NCBI RefSeq assembly: GCF_003226895.2
Contig: NZ_PNJG02000001.1
Span: 930,001 to 994,000, forward strand
Length of the DNA stretch: 64,000 nt
Origin: Kocuria tytonis
Lineage (GTDB): Bacteria; Actinomycetota; Actinomycetes; Actinomycetales; Micrococcaceae
Direction of reading: 5' to 3'
The translations under genes and the position numbers were made by a program. The notes beneath the pieces are model-generated. The model was not told the origin of the DNA and ran no database searches. It saw only the letters and a program-made list of their open reading frames with translations. Position 1 is the first letter of the stretch; each line of letters opens with the position of its first letter. Shown here in pieces: positions 17,601-26,331 of this stretch.

Positions 17601-17983
17601 TCCGCGATCATGTCGATGGCCTTCTCGCGCTCGAGCGGCTGCCACTCGGAGGCGCCCGGTGCGCGGTACAGCACCTGTGTCTGCCGGCCCGGGGAGTTGA
17701 CGAGCTGCTCGCTCGCCGATCCCTTGGGGCACAGGCGACCGCGGGAGATCGGGGAGTCCGGGTCCCCCTCGATCTGGACCACGCGCTCGTCCTTGACGTA
17801 GACCTTCTGGCCGCATCCCACCGCGCAGTACGGGCAGATGCTCTGCACCACGCGGTCCGCCGTGGCGGTGCGCGGGGTGATGTCACGGGTGCGTTGGGAC
17901 TGCACCGCGGAACTGCGGCCGGTGTGGTCACCGGTTCGGAGCTGGCGGATGACCGGCCACTCCAGCGGGCTGAATCGAGACAT
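14600..17983 (-). CDS. fdhA: Formate dehydrogenase alpha subunit, selenocysteine-containing
   Basis: 1127-residue molybdopterin enzyme that oxidises formate to CO2. Residue 189 is encoded by an in-frame TGA at 17417-17419 and is read as selenocysteine. The surroundings (ENQARI-U-HSATVPSLG) align with NQARVUHGPTVASLAP of E. coli FdnG. The N-terminal 4Fe-4S motif is CPYCAVGC (residues 50-57), continuing to LCPKG. Downstream landmarks include PVGFQWVAEAK, GWTQHTLGAQ, GGGIMALRGH and RLTEHHTAGG. ATG 17983 yields no twin-arginine signal, unlike FdnG, so a cytoplasmic active site is suggested. An ordinary gene finder would split it at the TGA. First gene of fdhA-fdhB-nrfD. Confidence 0.95.
17387..17419 (-). 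promoter_or_regulatory. Bacterial SECIS element in fdhA
   Basis: Eleven bases after the UGA, the message folds into GGUUCCC-AGUCU-GGGAACC (17405 to 17387), a perfect 7-bp stem with a GUCU-containing loop. E. coli fdhF has the same 11-base spacing and a GGUUGC stem with loop AGGUCU. SelB binds this apical loop to decode UGA as selenocysteine. Confidence 0.93.
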
Positions 17984-18068
17984 GCGGCAAGCTTAGACCC
18001 TTCCTCCGACACGCACGGGAAGCACGTGTGTGGCAGGACCCGATCTCGGGAGCGCCCCCGGACGTGCC

Positions 18069-18100
18069 GGACGGCCGGGACCCGCAGGTCCCGGCCGTCC
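18069..18100 (-). terminator. Perfect 14-bp hairpin
   Basis: Arms GGACGGCCGGGACC (18069-18082) and its exact complement (18087-18100) with loop CGCA, 42 bases downstream of the acidic-protein stop. No U tract follows on the minus strand. Confidence 0.65.
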
Positions 18101-18141
18101 CAGCAGTCACCGCACCGCGCGGGCGGCGCCGTGGCCCGTCC

Positions 18142-18477
18142 TCACTCCATGGGATCGGAGGGTTCCGCCGCCCCGTCCTGCAGCGAGCGGTTGACCTCTC
18201 GGTCCGCCTGGGGATCGTCCACGAGCGCCGCGATCTCGGGGTCCTCGGTCTCGGCGGGGGTGTCGGGCCCGGGGACGGTCTGCTCCTCGGCCACCTGTTC
18301 CACGTCCGCCTCCTCGGGGCGCTTGAGGGGGTCCGCGTCCTCACCCCACTGGGCGTCGTCCTCCTCCCACGCGGAGTCCTCGTCCCCGGTGGTTCCGATC
18401 AGCTCGTCCTCGCGGAAGGTGTCCCCCGTGGCCTCGGGGTCGTCGAGGGGGTTGGGATCCGGAATGGGCTGCGTCAT
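18142..18477 (-). CDS. Highly acidic hypothetical protein
   Basis: 111-residue soluble protein, about one third Asp/Glu, with almost no hydrophobic core and no cysteine; probably disordered. Recurrent elements are short Asp-Pro units (DPNPLDDP, DPLKRP, DDPQAD). The start is ATG 18477, preceded by AGGAGCA, and it ends before a strong hairpin, which supports it as a real monocistronic gene. Similar acidic small proteins are common in Micrococcaceae, but no function is recognised. Confidence 0.65.
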   Translation of the reverse strand: MTQPIPDPNPLDDPEATGDTFREDELIGTTGDEDSAWEEDDAQWGEDADPLKRPEEADVEQVAEEQTVPGPDTPAETEDPEIAALVDDPQADREVNRSLQDGAAEPSDPME

Positions 18478-18530
18478 GGGTTGCTCCTTGCCAGGTTCTC
18501 GACCGACGCGCTGTCACGCGCACCGCCAGA

Positions 18531-20180
18531 CTACGGCGCGACCCTCCCGCGCCTCCAGCCTGCGCGCTCAGCGCGGCGGGCGGCGTCGGTGTGCTCCGGG
18601 TCCTCCGAGGACGACGACGCCGCCGCGGCGTCTTCGAGCCGCGCCGCGGCCGCGCGCACCTCGTCCCGGTCCACGAACGGGACCCGTGTGCCGGGCGGAC
18701 CGATCTCCATCCACCGCTCGTGGCCCTTGCCGTAAAGGGCCACCGTGCCGTCGGGGCCCGCGAGCTGCAGGGCGGTGCGGATCGCGTCCCGACGCGTGGG
18801 CGTCTCCACGACCCGCGGCTCGGGCAGCCCCGCGGCGCGCCGGGCCCACACGGCGGCCTGCACGCCCCGCATCACGGCCGCGCGTATGGCCGCGGGGTCC
18901 TCGGAGCGCGGGTTGTCGTCGGTCACCACGACCACGTCCGCGCCCGCTTCCACCACCGCGCGGCCCGTGAGCTCGCGCTTGGAGGTGTCCCGGTCCCCTC
19001 CGCTGCTGGCCGTGACCACGAGTCTGCCCCGGGTCCGGGCCTGCAGCGCCGACACGGACTTGGCCGTGGCGTCGGGGGTGTGTGCGAAGTCCACGAGTAC
19101 CGTGGGCCACTGCGGCCCCAGCTCCACCCGGTCCATCCGTCCCGGGACGCCGACCGGTCCCGCCAGCGCCCGCACCACGTCCTGGGCGGCGTGGCCCGAC
19201 CCCAGCAGCATGAGGGCCGCCAGCGCGGTGTTCACGCGGTTGTGCTCCCCCGGCAGCGGCGAGCGCAGCGCCAGGTCCCCCCGTGCGCCCCGCAGCGTGA
19301 ACTCGTCCTGTCCCGTGGCACCGTGGACGTGCCACGTGGCGGCGACGTCGGCACGGGTGCTCAGCGTGACGGTAGCCAGCCCCCGACGGCGGGCGAGCCG
19401 GTCGAGCCGCCGGCCCGCGGCGTCGTCCACCACGATCACGGCGCGGGAGGCGAAGCGCGGGGTGAACAGCCGGGCCTTGGCCTGGAAGTAGGACTCCATG
19501 TCCCCGTGGTAGTCCAGGTGCTCGTGGGTGAGGTTCGTGAAGGCCACGGTGTCGAAGCGGATGCCGTTGACCCGTCCCTGGTCCAGGGCGTGGCTGCTGA
19601 CCTCCATGACGGCGGCCGCGTTGCCGGCCGCGAGCATGCGGGCCAGCACGTCCTGCACGTGCGGAGCCGTGGGCGTGGTCATGCCACTGGGTTCCCGCTG
19701 CGTGCCTATCACGGTCTCCGGGGTGCTCAGCAGTCCCGGTCGCAGGTCCAGCCGCCGCAGCGCAGCCTCCAGGATGAACGCCGTGGTGGTCTTGCCGTTG
19801 GTTCCGGTGACCCCGTAGACCGGCAGGTGGTGGGAGGGGTGCCCGTTCAGCAGGGAGGCGATCGGTCCCAGCACGGCGCGCGGATCGTCCACGACGAGCA
19901 CCGGAACCGCCGGGGCATCGGGAAGCATGGCCGCGCCCGCCGGATCCGTGAGCACGGCCACCGCCCCGGCCGCCACGGCCTCCCGGGCCCTGGTGGCGCC
20001 GTGGTGGCGGCGCCCCTTTAGGCCCACGAACAGGTCTCCGGGGCGCACGTCCCGGTGGAACTCCGTGACGCGGCGCACCGTGATCCCGCGCGCGACACCA
20101 CGGTCACGCCCGCGCAGCGCGGCTCCCGCGTACTCCGCCAGTTCCTCGACGGACCGCTCGTGCGGCACGCACGTTCCCAT
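18531..20180 (-). CDS. murE: UDP-N-acetylmuramyl-tripeptide synthetase (MurE family)
   Basis: 549-residue Mur ligase that adds the third amino acid to the peptidoglycan precursor. Three domains are visible: N-terminal UDP-binding (RPGDLFVGLKG), central ATPase with GVTGTNGKTTT and EVSSHALDQGRV, and C-terminal ligase domain with DFAHTPDA and DDNPRSEDP. The DNPR motif is the form usual in diaminopimelate-adding MurE. ATG 20180 follows GAGGGGAAG. No division or cell-wall gene is nearby, so this copy lies outside the dcw cluster and may be a second MurE or a relative using another substrate. Confidence 0.85.
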   Translation of the reverse strand: MGTCVPHERSVEELAEYAGAALRGRDRGVARGITVRRVTEFHRDVRPGDLFVGLKGRRHHGATRAREAVAAGAVAVLTDPAGAAMLPDAPAVPVLVVDDPRAVLGPIASLLNGHPSHHLPVYGVTGTNGKTTTAFILEAALRRLDLRPGLLSTPETVIGTQREPSGMTTPTAPHVQDVLARMLAAGNAAAVMEVSSHALDQGRVNGIRFDTVAFTNLTHEHLDYHGDMESYFQAKARLFTPRFASRAVIVVDDAAGRRLDRLARRRGLATVTLSTRADVAATWHVHGATGQDEFTLRGARGDLALRSPLPGEHNRVNTALAALMLLGSGHAAQDVVRALAGPVGVPGRMDRVELGPQWPTVLVDFAHTPDATAKSVSALQARTRGRLVVTASSGGDRDTSKRELTGRAVVEAGADVVVVTDDNPRSEDPAAIRAAVMRGVQAAVWARRAAGLPEPRVVETPTRRDAIRTALQLAGPDGTVALYGKGHERWMEIGPPGTRVPFVDRDEVRAAAARLEDAAAASSSSEDPEHTDAARRAERAGWRRGRVAP

Positions 20181-20407
20181 TGCCCGACTTCCCCTCCGTC
20201 GTCGCACCTGCCCGGCACGGCCGGGTCATAAGACTACTGATGAGAGCCACCGGAGGCCCCCGAGATATTCCTGCCCGGCCCGAAATGGGGACAGTCTGTC
20301 GACATATTCCCATGCAATGACATACGGATGTTGCAGAAGGGAACAAAAGCGGGCACGCTGATGCCGTACCCGGCCGTCGCGGGTCCACCCAGCCTGAGAG
20401 GTCCACC

Positions 20408-21139
20408 ATGAACCGGTCCCGGAAACTCACCGTCGTCGCCCTGCTCGTGGTGCTGGGGGCGGGTCCCCTCACGGCATGCGGCTCCGACTCCTCCGAGGAA
20501 CCGCGGTCCATGTCCACGAACTCCGTGATCGACGGCGGGCCCACGTCCGGGATCCGTTCACAGGCGGCGTCGCAGGCACCCTCGAGCGTGCCCACGTCCG
20601 CACCCGAGGTGACGGACCGCCAGACCGAGATGGCGTCCCCCGCAGGGGAGGCCGTGGGTCGGGAGGGGGCCACGGCGTCTGCGGAGCCGAAGAACAAGCG
20701 TGCCAAGTCTCCCGACCACTCGGCCTCCTGTGGCTCTGACGATGCACAGACGGCGATCGACAAGAACATCATGAAGGCCCCGTCCCTCAACGGGACGAAG
20801 CCCGTAGCCGGTGAATGGACCGTGGAGGACAGTGACGGGTATGACGCGTGTGCGACCCTCTCATGGGTCACCCTGATCGGCGGGGGCAGTGGTTCATCCA
20901 TTCGGCAGCAGATGCTCTTCCACTACGGCGACTACCTGGGCACCACCACTGCCGAGCCCATCGGCTTCCACCCCGCCACGGTGCGACTCACCGATTCCTC
21001 CATCCGGGTCACGTACACCTACACCAAGGATGGCGAGAGCAACGCCGAGGCCAGCGGCCGAGCGGTCTCCACCTACACTTGGAACCCGGACACCGAGTCC
21101 ATCGACCACGCGGGCGAGTGGCCCCCGGGCATTGGCTGA
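20408..21139 (+). CDS. LppP/LprE family lipoprotein
   Basis: 243-residue secreted lipoprotein. Residues 1-24 are a type II signal peptide ending in lipobox LTAC, so Cys24 should be lipidated and the protein held on the outer face of the membrane. A Ser/Pro/Thr-rich linker (25-100) leads to a C-terminal domain matching LppP/LprE: CATLSWVTL, then QMLFHYGDYLGTTT. The next gene encodes a paralogue, pointing to tandem duplication. The function of the family is unknown. Confidence 0.8.
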   Translation: MNRSRKLTVVALLVVLGAGPLTACGSDSSEEPRSMSTNSVIDGGPTSGIRSQAASQAPSSVPTSAPEVTDRQTEMASPAGEAVGREGATASAEPKNKRAKSPDHSASCGSDDAQTAIDKNIMKAPSLNGTKPVAGEWTVEDSDGYDACATLSWVTLIGGGSGSSIRQQMLFHYGDYLGTTTAEPIGFHPATVRLTDSSIRVTYTYTKDGESNAEASGRAVSTYTWNPDTESIDHAGEWPPGIG

Positions 21140-21376
21140 CGGGCCGCCACCGGACCGGCACCGACCCGGCGCAACCATGCAGCCCAGGAGTGTGACTCAA
21201 CCGTAACCCTGCAAGAAAACTCGGTGTGACGTGCGGAGATGCACCCACCCCAGCACCCAGGAGCGTCGCGCAACCCGCTCAACGGGGCGTTTACTATTGC
21301 ACATCCACGACTGAGCTCCCAGTGTGGATACACGTCGCCGAACGGTGACCGTACGGAGAACACAAGGAGTCACGTC

Positions 21377-21936
21377 ATGGGACACCTCACCCGTCTTTCC
21401 ACCCGCACCACCGCCGCCGCTGCCGGCGCCCTCCTCCTGGCGGGTGGCCTGGCGGCCCCGCTCTTGCCGGGGGTCCTGGCCCGGGCTCCGACCCCGCACC
21501 CCCTTCGGTCTCGTGCGGAGCGGAGACCGGGGCCCAGCAGCTGGCCCGGTGGGGCGGCACGCTGCCCCGGCCGTTCAGCGGGGGCAGCACCACCGACAAC
21601 GCGTGGGACCTCGACTCGGCGGACACTTCCACGTACAACAAGTGTGCCGAGCTGTCCTGGATCACACTGACGGTCAAGGGCGCCACGGCTTCGTCCCCGC
21701 ACGTGGTCCTGCTGTTCCACAACAACGAGTACGTGGGCACCACGACCATCGACTCCTTCGGGTTCGAGCCCACGGTCGTACGGGTGGACACCAGCACCCT
21801 GGACATCATCTACCACTACATGCTCACGGGGGACTCCAACGCGCAACCGAGCGGGCTGGCGCACAGCACGTACACGTGGGACTTCAGGACCGACGTGCTG
21901 AGCGAGCACGGCGACCTGCCCCCGGGTCAGAAGTGA
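21377..21936 (+). pseudogene. Second LppP/LprE-family gene, frameshifted after the signal peptide
   Basis: ATG 21377 (AAGGAG upstream) opens a signal peptide (MGHLTRLSTRTT, then an alanine/leucine core ending PGVLA). That frame then loses all similarity. The -1 frame continues the expected mature domain: SCGAETGAQQLARW, CAELSWITL, VVLLFHNNEYVGTTT, STYTWDF, to the stop at 21936, clearly paralogous to 20408-21139. One added base near the GGGGG run at about 21488 restores a single reading frame of roughly 187 codons. Either a real one-base deletion or a sequencing error is possible. Confidence 0.75.
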
Positions 21937-21960
21937 CACGGGTCCACAAACCCGACTGCG

Positions 21961-22001
21961 CACGCGGGGCCGACCACCAGCACGGTGGTCGGCCCCGCGT
22001 G
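21961..22001 (+). terminator. Perfect 18-bp hairpin after lipoprotein genes
   Basis: Arms 21961-21978 and 21984-22001 are exactly complementary, with loop AGCAC. It begins 25 bases after the stop of the second lipoprotein gene. Confidence 0.85.
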
Positions 22002-22182
22002 TGCGTCCCGGCGCGAGCCGTTGGACCGGCGGTGTCTTGCGCGTGCCGTGAACGGGGACCGGGTGTCCTGGCCGCAGCGGATCGGGCGGCGGGCCCAGGG
22101 TGTTCCACGACACACCTGCTCCCCTGTTCCGCATCCACCGTGTGACACGATGACGGGGAGGAACACGGCGGTGAGGAGACCC

Positions 22183-22512
22183 ATGACACTCGTGCGCACG
22201 CTCGTCACGGCCGCGGCCGGGGCGTACACCGCCAACTGCTCGCTGGGCGGTTCGGTGGCACTCGGGTGGATCGACACCTCGAACGTCCGGTGGGTCCACC
22301 ACGGGCTCTACATCGTCACGTGCTCGCTCACGGCGGCCGCCTGCGTGGCCGGCCTGCGGGAGCGCTCGACGACGTGGCTCGCCCTGCTCCCTGCCCTCGC
22401 TCCCCTGTTCCTGCTGCAGCGTCACGGTGCGCGCCCGCTGCAGCGCCACACCCGGGACGCCCTCGCGGCGGCCCCCTGCTACGCGGCCGGCCTCGCGCTG
22501 GCCTGGAGGTGA
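22183..22512 (+). CDS. Small membrane protein, unknown function
   Basis: 109-residue hydrophobic protein with about three transmembrane segments (around residues 5-28, 36-58 and 65-82). ATG 22183 is chosen because TGAGGAG lies just upstream; an in-frame ATG at 22150 is possible. The stop is three bases before the nitroreductase start, so the two genes are probably translated from one message. I recognise no family. Confidence 0.6.
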   Translation: MTLVRTLVTAAAGAYTANCSLGGSVALGWIDTSNVRWVHHGLYIVTCSLTAAACVAGLRERSTTWLALLPALAPLFLLQRHGARPLQRHTRDALAAAPCYAAGLALAWR

Positions 22513-22515
22513 ATC

Positions 22516-23328
22516 GTGGAATTCTTGGACGTCGTGTTCAACCGCAGGACCACCAACGGAGCGTTCCGTCCGGATCCCGTGAGCCCCGAGCACCAGCAGC
22601 TGCTGATCCGCGCGGCCGCGGCGGCGCCGTCGCAGTTCAACAGCCAGCCGTGGCGGTTCGTGCTGATCGAGGACCGGGACACCATCGAGACCGTGGCGCG
22701 CATCAGCGGCGAGAGCATGACTGAGGTGATGGGCGCGGGCACGTTCTTCGACCGCTACAAGAAGTACTTCCGGTTCAGCCAGAAGGAGATGGACACCCTG
22801 CGCAGCGGCATGCTGTTCGACAAGCTGCCCGCCCTGCTGCGACCGTTCACCTCCCGAGCCTTCACCCCGTCCGGGCAGAACCTCATGAACAGGCTGCGCG
22901 TGCCGCAGACCCTGGGTGAGGAGAACCGCAAGCTCGTGGCGGGGTCACCGCTGCTGATCGGTGTGATGCTCGAACGCGGGGAGTACCGCCCGGACGAGCT
23001 CTCCGGGTTCTACTCCGTGTTCAGCATGGGCGCGGCCATGGAGAACCTGTGGCTCACCACGGTGGAGCTGGGCATGGGCATCCAGTTCGTGTCCTTCCCC
23101 ATGGAGGCCCCGCACCAGTGGCAGCGGATCGTGGACATGCTCCACGTCCCGGAGGACCTGGAACTGATGGCCGTGTACCGCCTGGGCTACGTGCCCGAGC
23201 GCACACACCGCCCCGCGATCGACTGGTCCAGCCGCGAGCGCAAGCGGCCCTCCCAGTACGTGTTCCGGGAGACGTGCGAGACGCCCCAGCAGGGCTGGGA
23301 TCAGGACGTGCGTCCCGGGTCCCACTGA
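22516..23328 (+). CDS. Nitroreductase family protein
   Basis: 270-residue FMN-dependent oxidoreductase of the nitroreductase fold. The N-terminus [18 protein letters not shown] and [17 protein letters not shown] give the FMN-binding arginines and the family NxQPW motif. The central helix [23 protein letters not shown] is the conserved AxxNLxLxAxxxGLG-type segment, and [12 protein letters not shown] closes the fold. GTG 22516 follows the upstream membrane-protein gene almost directly. The C-terminus overlaps the convergent methyltransferase gene by 28 bases. The substrate is unknown. Confidence 0.85.
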   Translation: MEFLDVVFNRRTTNGAFRPDPVSPEHQQLLIRAAAAAPSQFNSQPWRFVLIEDRDTIETVARISGESMTEVMGAGTFFDRYKKYFRFSQKEMDTLRSGMLFDKLPALLRPFTSRAFTPSGQNLMNRLRVPQTLGEENRKLVAGSPLLIGVMLERGEYRPDELSGFYSVFSMGAAMENLWLTTVELGMGIQFVSFPMEAPHQWQRIVDMLHVPEDLELMAVYRLGYVPERTHRPAIDWSSRERKRPSQYVFRETCETPQQGWDQDVRPGSH

Positions 23329-24095
23329 GTCCGGTCCTGCTGCGGGGTGTCCACCGGATCCCGGTCCGCCCGGACCGGCTCCGCTTCCTGGCCGGCGTGC
23401 ACCGCCAGCAGCCGGAAGAACCGCTGCCGCACGGCCCGCCACCCCGGGGGCAGCGCCTCGCGCAGCTCTGCAGGGCGGTAGCTGCGCCGGATGGACAGCA
23501 GACCGTCGAAGCGCACGAACACCCTGGCTCGCGCGAGCGGCAGCGTGGCCACCCAGTACAGCAGCCAGGCCGCGCGGTTGCGGCGCAGGTCGTTGTGCAC
23601 CGCCACCCCGCGGGTCAGCCGACGTGAGTCCGCCAGCACGTCGGACAGCTCCTCCCGTGTCAGGTGGTGGAGCATGTGGTTGGAGATCACGGCGTCGTAG
23701 CGCTCCCCCGCTGCCACCAGGTCGTGGCTCGCGAGCGTCCGGTAGGTGGTGCCCGCTCCGCGGTCGTGCGCGGCCGCCCACCGGGTGGCCCGGGCGTCCG
23801 GGTCGATGCCCGTGACCCGCACGTCCATGCCGTCCCGGGCGGCCCAGCGTGTGACGGCCCGCGCGACGTCGCCGCCCCCGCAGCCCACGTCCAGCACGGT
23901 GGCGGGACGGCCCGCCGCGGCCGCGTCCCGCAGGACGGGTCGCAGGTACCGGCGGTACACGGGTCGCCACGAGGCCACGAGCGGGTTGATCACGCCGAAC
24001 AACCGGTAGGTGTTGTCCAGGGCCACGGGGTCGCAGGCGGGGTCGTCCATGAGTTCGGGCTCGTGCACGGCCCGCGAGCGCAGCAGCGGGTCCAT
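23301..24095 (-). CDS. SAM-dependent methyltransferase partnered with type III PKS
   Basis: 264-residue class I methyltransferase. Motif I is [12 protein letters not shown], the acidic loop TGIDPDARA, and motif IV region [16 protein letters not shown] 24095 overlaps the polyketide synthase stop (ATGA), so the two are translationally coupled. Such pairs in Gram-positive bacteria make methylated alkylpyrones or alkylresorcinols, with the methyltransferase acting on a hydroxyl of the ring. That product is inferred from gene order. Confidence 0.8.
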   Translation of the reverse strand: MDPLLRSRAVHEPELMDDPACDPVALDNTYRLFGVINPLVASWRPVYRRYLRPVLRDAAAAGRPATVLDVGCGGGDVARAVTRWAARDGMDVRVTGIDPDARATRWAAAHDRGAGTTYRTLASHDLVAAGERYDAVISNHMLHHLTREELSDVLADSRRLTRGVAVHNDLRRNRAAWLLYWVATLPLARARVFVRFDGLLSIRRSYRPAELREALPPGWRAVRQRFFRLLAVHAGQEAEPVRADRDPVDTPQQDRTQWDPGRTS

Positions 24096-25261
24096 CAGCC
24101 CCGGCCGTCCCGCGCGGGGACCAGGCGCAGCAGGGCGCTCTCGATGCTCAGTCCCGGTCCGAACGCCATGGCGGCCACGGTCCCCGGCATGCCCGCGGAC
24201 AGCAGGCGTTCCAGCACGAACAGGATGGTCGCGCTGCTCATGTTGCCCACCTCGGAGAGCACCGCCCGCGAGGGCGCCATCTGCTCCGCGGCGAGGCCCA
24301 GTCGGCTCTCCACCTTGTCCAGGATGCTGCGTCCGCCCGGGTGCACGGCCCACTGCCCGATGTCCGGCACACGCTCGCCCGTGCGTTCCAGCAGGGGCGC
24401 CAGCGCATCGCTCACGTGGTCGTCGATGATCCGCGGCACGTAGGTTCCCAGGATCATCTCGAAGCCCTCGTCCCCCACGCTCCACGCGAGCTCCTCCTCC
24501 CCCACGGGCGCCAGGGTGGTCTCGAAGTCCACGAGCTCCATGGTGGGTCCGGGGGCGGGGACGTCGCGCGCGGTGATCACGGCGGCCGCCGCGCCGTCCG
24601 CGAAGAGGGCGTTGCCCATGATGGTGTCGGTGTCGTTGCGCACGTGCAGGTGCAGGGTGCACAGCTCCACGCAGACCACGAGCACCACGGCCTCGGGGTC
24701 CGCGCGGCACGCGGTGGCCGCCGCCTGCAGCGCGGGGAACGCCGCGTTGCACCCCATGAACCCCAGGTGCATGCGTTTCACGTCCGCGGGCAGGCCCAGG
24801 TCCTTGGCCACCCGCACGTCCGGCCCCGGCGCGAAGAACCCGGTGCAGGACACCGTGACCACGTGCGTGACGTCCGCCGCGGTGATCCCCGGTGCCGTGC
24901 TCTCGAGGGCCGCCCTCCCGGCGGTCACGAACAGCTCCCGCGCGTTCTGCGTGTACAGCTGGTTGCGCGCGTGCGTGCCGGGTGAGAGCAGGTGCCCCGT
25001 GGCGGGGTCCACGAACGGCGACGGCGCGGCGTCGGCCTGCGGGGCCCGCGCGGCGTCGTGCGGCGCGGTGGCCGCGGCGAGACCCAGCTCCGGAAGAACG
25101 GTGTGGCGCGTGGCCACCCCCGCGCCGCCGAACGCGGAGCGCACGAGGCGCGAACCCAGGCGGTTCATGCCCGGCTGCTCGGCGAACAGGCGGGTGACGT
25201 CCTCCTGGTGGATGACGGTCTCGGGGACCACGGTGTCGATCGTCAGCATACGAACGGTCAT
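24095..25261 (-). CDS. Type III polyketide synthase
   Basis: 388-residue chalcone/stilbene-synthase-like enzyme condensing malonyl-CoA onto an acyl starter. The catalytic triad is visible: Cys in HLGFMGCNAAFPAL, His in WAVHPGG, Asn in SEVGNMSSATILF. The C-terminal GFGPG-like loop reads AFGPGLSIE. ATG 25261 is clear. Only one tailoring gene (the methyltransferase) follows; no FAD hydroxylase or prenyltransferase is present, which differs from larger bacterial type III clusters. Confidence 0.88.
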   Translation of the reverse strand: MTVRMLTIDTVVPETVIHQEDVTRLFAEQPGMNRLGSRLVRSAFGGAGVATRHTVLPELGLAAATAPHDAARAPQADAAPSPFVDPATGHLLSPGTHARNQLYTQNARELFVTAGRAALESTAPGITAADVTHVVTVSCTGFFAPGPDVRVAKDLGLPADVKRMHLGFMGCNAAFPALQAAATACRADPEAVVLVVCVELCTLHLHVRNDTDTIMGNALFADGAAAAVITARDVPAPGPTMELVDFETTLAPVGEEELAWSVGDEGFEMILGTYVPRIIDDHVSDALAPLLERTGERVPDIGQWAVHPGGRSILDKVESRLGLAAEQMAPSRAVLSEVGNMSSATILFVLERLLSAGMPGTVAAMAFGPGLSIESALLRLVPARDGRG

Positions 25262-25390
25262 ACCCCATGGTAGGCACGGTCGACCCGGCGCAGCCGAGCC
25301 GCCGGGTCACGCACCAGCCCGCGACCGTGCAGGGCAGGCGCGGCACATCCGAGTTCTCTCCGCGCACAGCCACGGCCGCACCACGGGAAA

Positions 25391-25422
25391 CGGCCGCCCG
25401 ATCCGTGCGGATCGGGCGGCCG
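25391..25422 (-). terminator. 14-bp perfect hairpin terminator
   Basis: CGGCCGCCCGATCC (25391-25404) pairs exactly with 25409-25422 around the loop GTGC, 23 bases after the stop of the oxidase-like gene at 25446. Confidence 0.75.
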
Positions 25423-25445
25423 TCGAACGGGTGAGGACGCTCGGC

Positions 25446-25931
25446 TCAGAGGTCCACCACGTCGTTCTCGCCCTTCACGGTGTCACCCGTGACCTTGGAC
25501 TTGATCAGGTTGGCCACCTGGGTGACCTTGCTGCTGCCGGGGCTGTCCCAGTACTCGGCGGTGTCGCCGTCGATCTCGATGAGGATGTTGTTCGGGTTCT
25601 CGGGCCCGCCCTCGAGCCACGAGCCGGAGAAGGAGTCCCACAGCTCGCGCAGCTTGGCCTCGTCGTTGACCACGCGCGCGGTGCCGCTCAGGGACACCCA
25701 CGCGCCGCTGCCGGAGTAGGCCACGTTGACCTCGGGGCGCGACTGGATGTCCTGGGCCTGCGTGGAGTCCCGCTCGGCGATGAAGCGCACGGTGCCGTCG
25801 AAGTCTACTTCCTGCGTGGCCATGGGCTTGGAGACCAGGTGCCCGGCGCCGTCCACGTGCGTGAGCATGGCGATGCGGGTGCCCTTGATGATGTCCCGCA
25901 CCTTCTCGATGTTGTCGTTGCTGTCTGCCAT
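25446..25931 (-). CDS. Pyridoxamine 5'-phosphate oxidase family, general stress protein 26-like
   Basis: 161-residue split-barrel flavin or heme-binding protein. The pattern IAMLTHVDGAGHLVSKPMATQEVDFDGTVRF, then WVSLSGTARVVND, and the C-terminal acidic tail are typical of COG3871 stress proteins. Members bind FMN/FAD or F420; here the cofactor is not evident. It stands alone between a terminator and a 400-base gap holding its promoter. A stress-related redox role is only a family inference. Confidence 0.8.
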   Translation of the reverse strand: MADSNDNIEKVRDIIKGTRIAMLTHVDGAGHLVSKPMATQEVDFDGTVRFIAERDSTQAQDIQSRPEVNVAYSGSGAWVSLSGTARVVNDEAKLRELWDSFSGSWLEGGPENPNNILIEIDGDTAEYWDSPGSSKVTQVANLIKSKVTGDTVKGENDVVDL

Positions 25932-26331
25932 GGCACTGCCTTTCGTCGCGACTGATCATGGGGTCCGGCCGCCGTGCGCGAAGTGCCCGCGAGCGCGTCA
26001 CCCGCGCGGCGGCGTCGGGCCTCAGTCTATTGACCGGTGACGCCGCGCACGAGAAGTTGGCCGCGAGCGGAATCCCGGGGGTCCGCTCCGGCCCGGTCAC
26101 CTCGTGTGCCGATGGCACCGGGATCCGCCCGCCCCCGGCCCGCAGCGCGCGGCCGGGCCCACCCACCACCGCGCGAGCCCGACCGCCGCGAGTTCGACCG
26201 CCCGGCGCCGGCGGTCCTAGGCTGGGGGTTCGCCCGCCGACCCGGACGGCGTCGTGGGCAGAGCCCTGCCACGCCGTCGTCGTGTGCCGGGCCCGTGTGA
26301 TCACCCGTGCCGCACCGAGAGGAATGCCGCC
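25932..26331. other. 400-base intergenic region between divergent genes
   Basis: It must contain the promoters of the stress-protein gene (minus) and the glycosylase-like gene (plus). I see only GC-rich sequence and a weak GGCCCG/CGGGCC inverted repeat at 26137-26159. No conserved ORF was found. Confidence 0.4.

Noticed and set aside
14600-17983. Two separate genes or a nonsense-mutated pseudogene in place of fdhA
   Set aside because: The TGA sits exactly at the known selenocysteine position, the frame continues without change, a SECIS hairpin follows at the standard distance, and the sel genes are adjacent.
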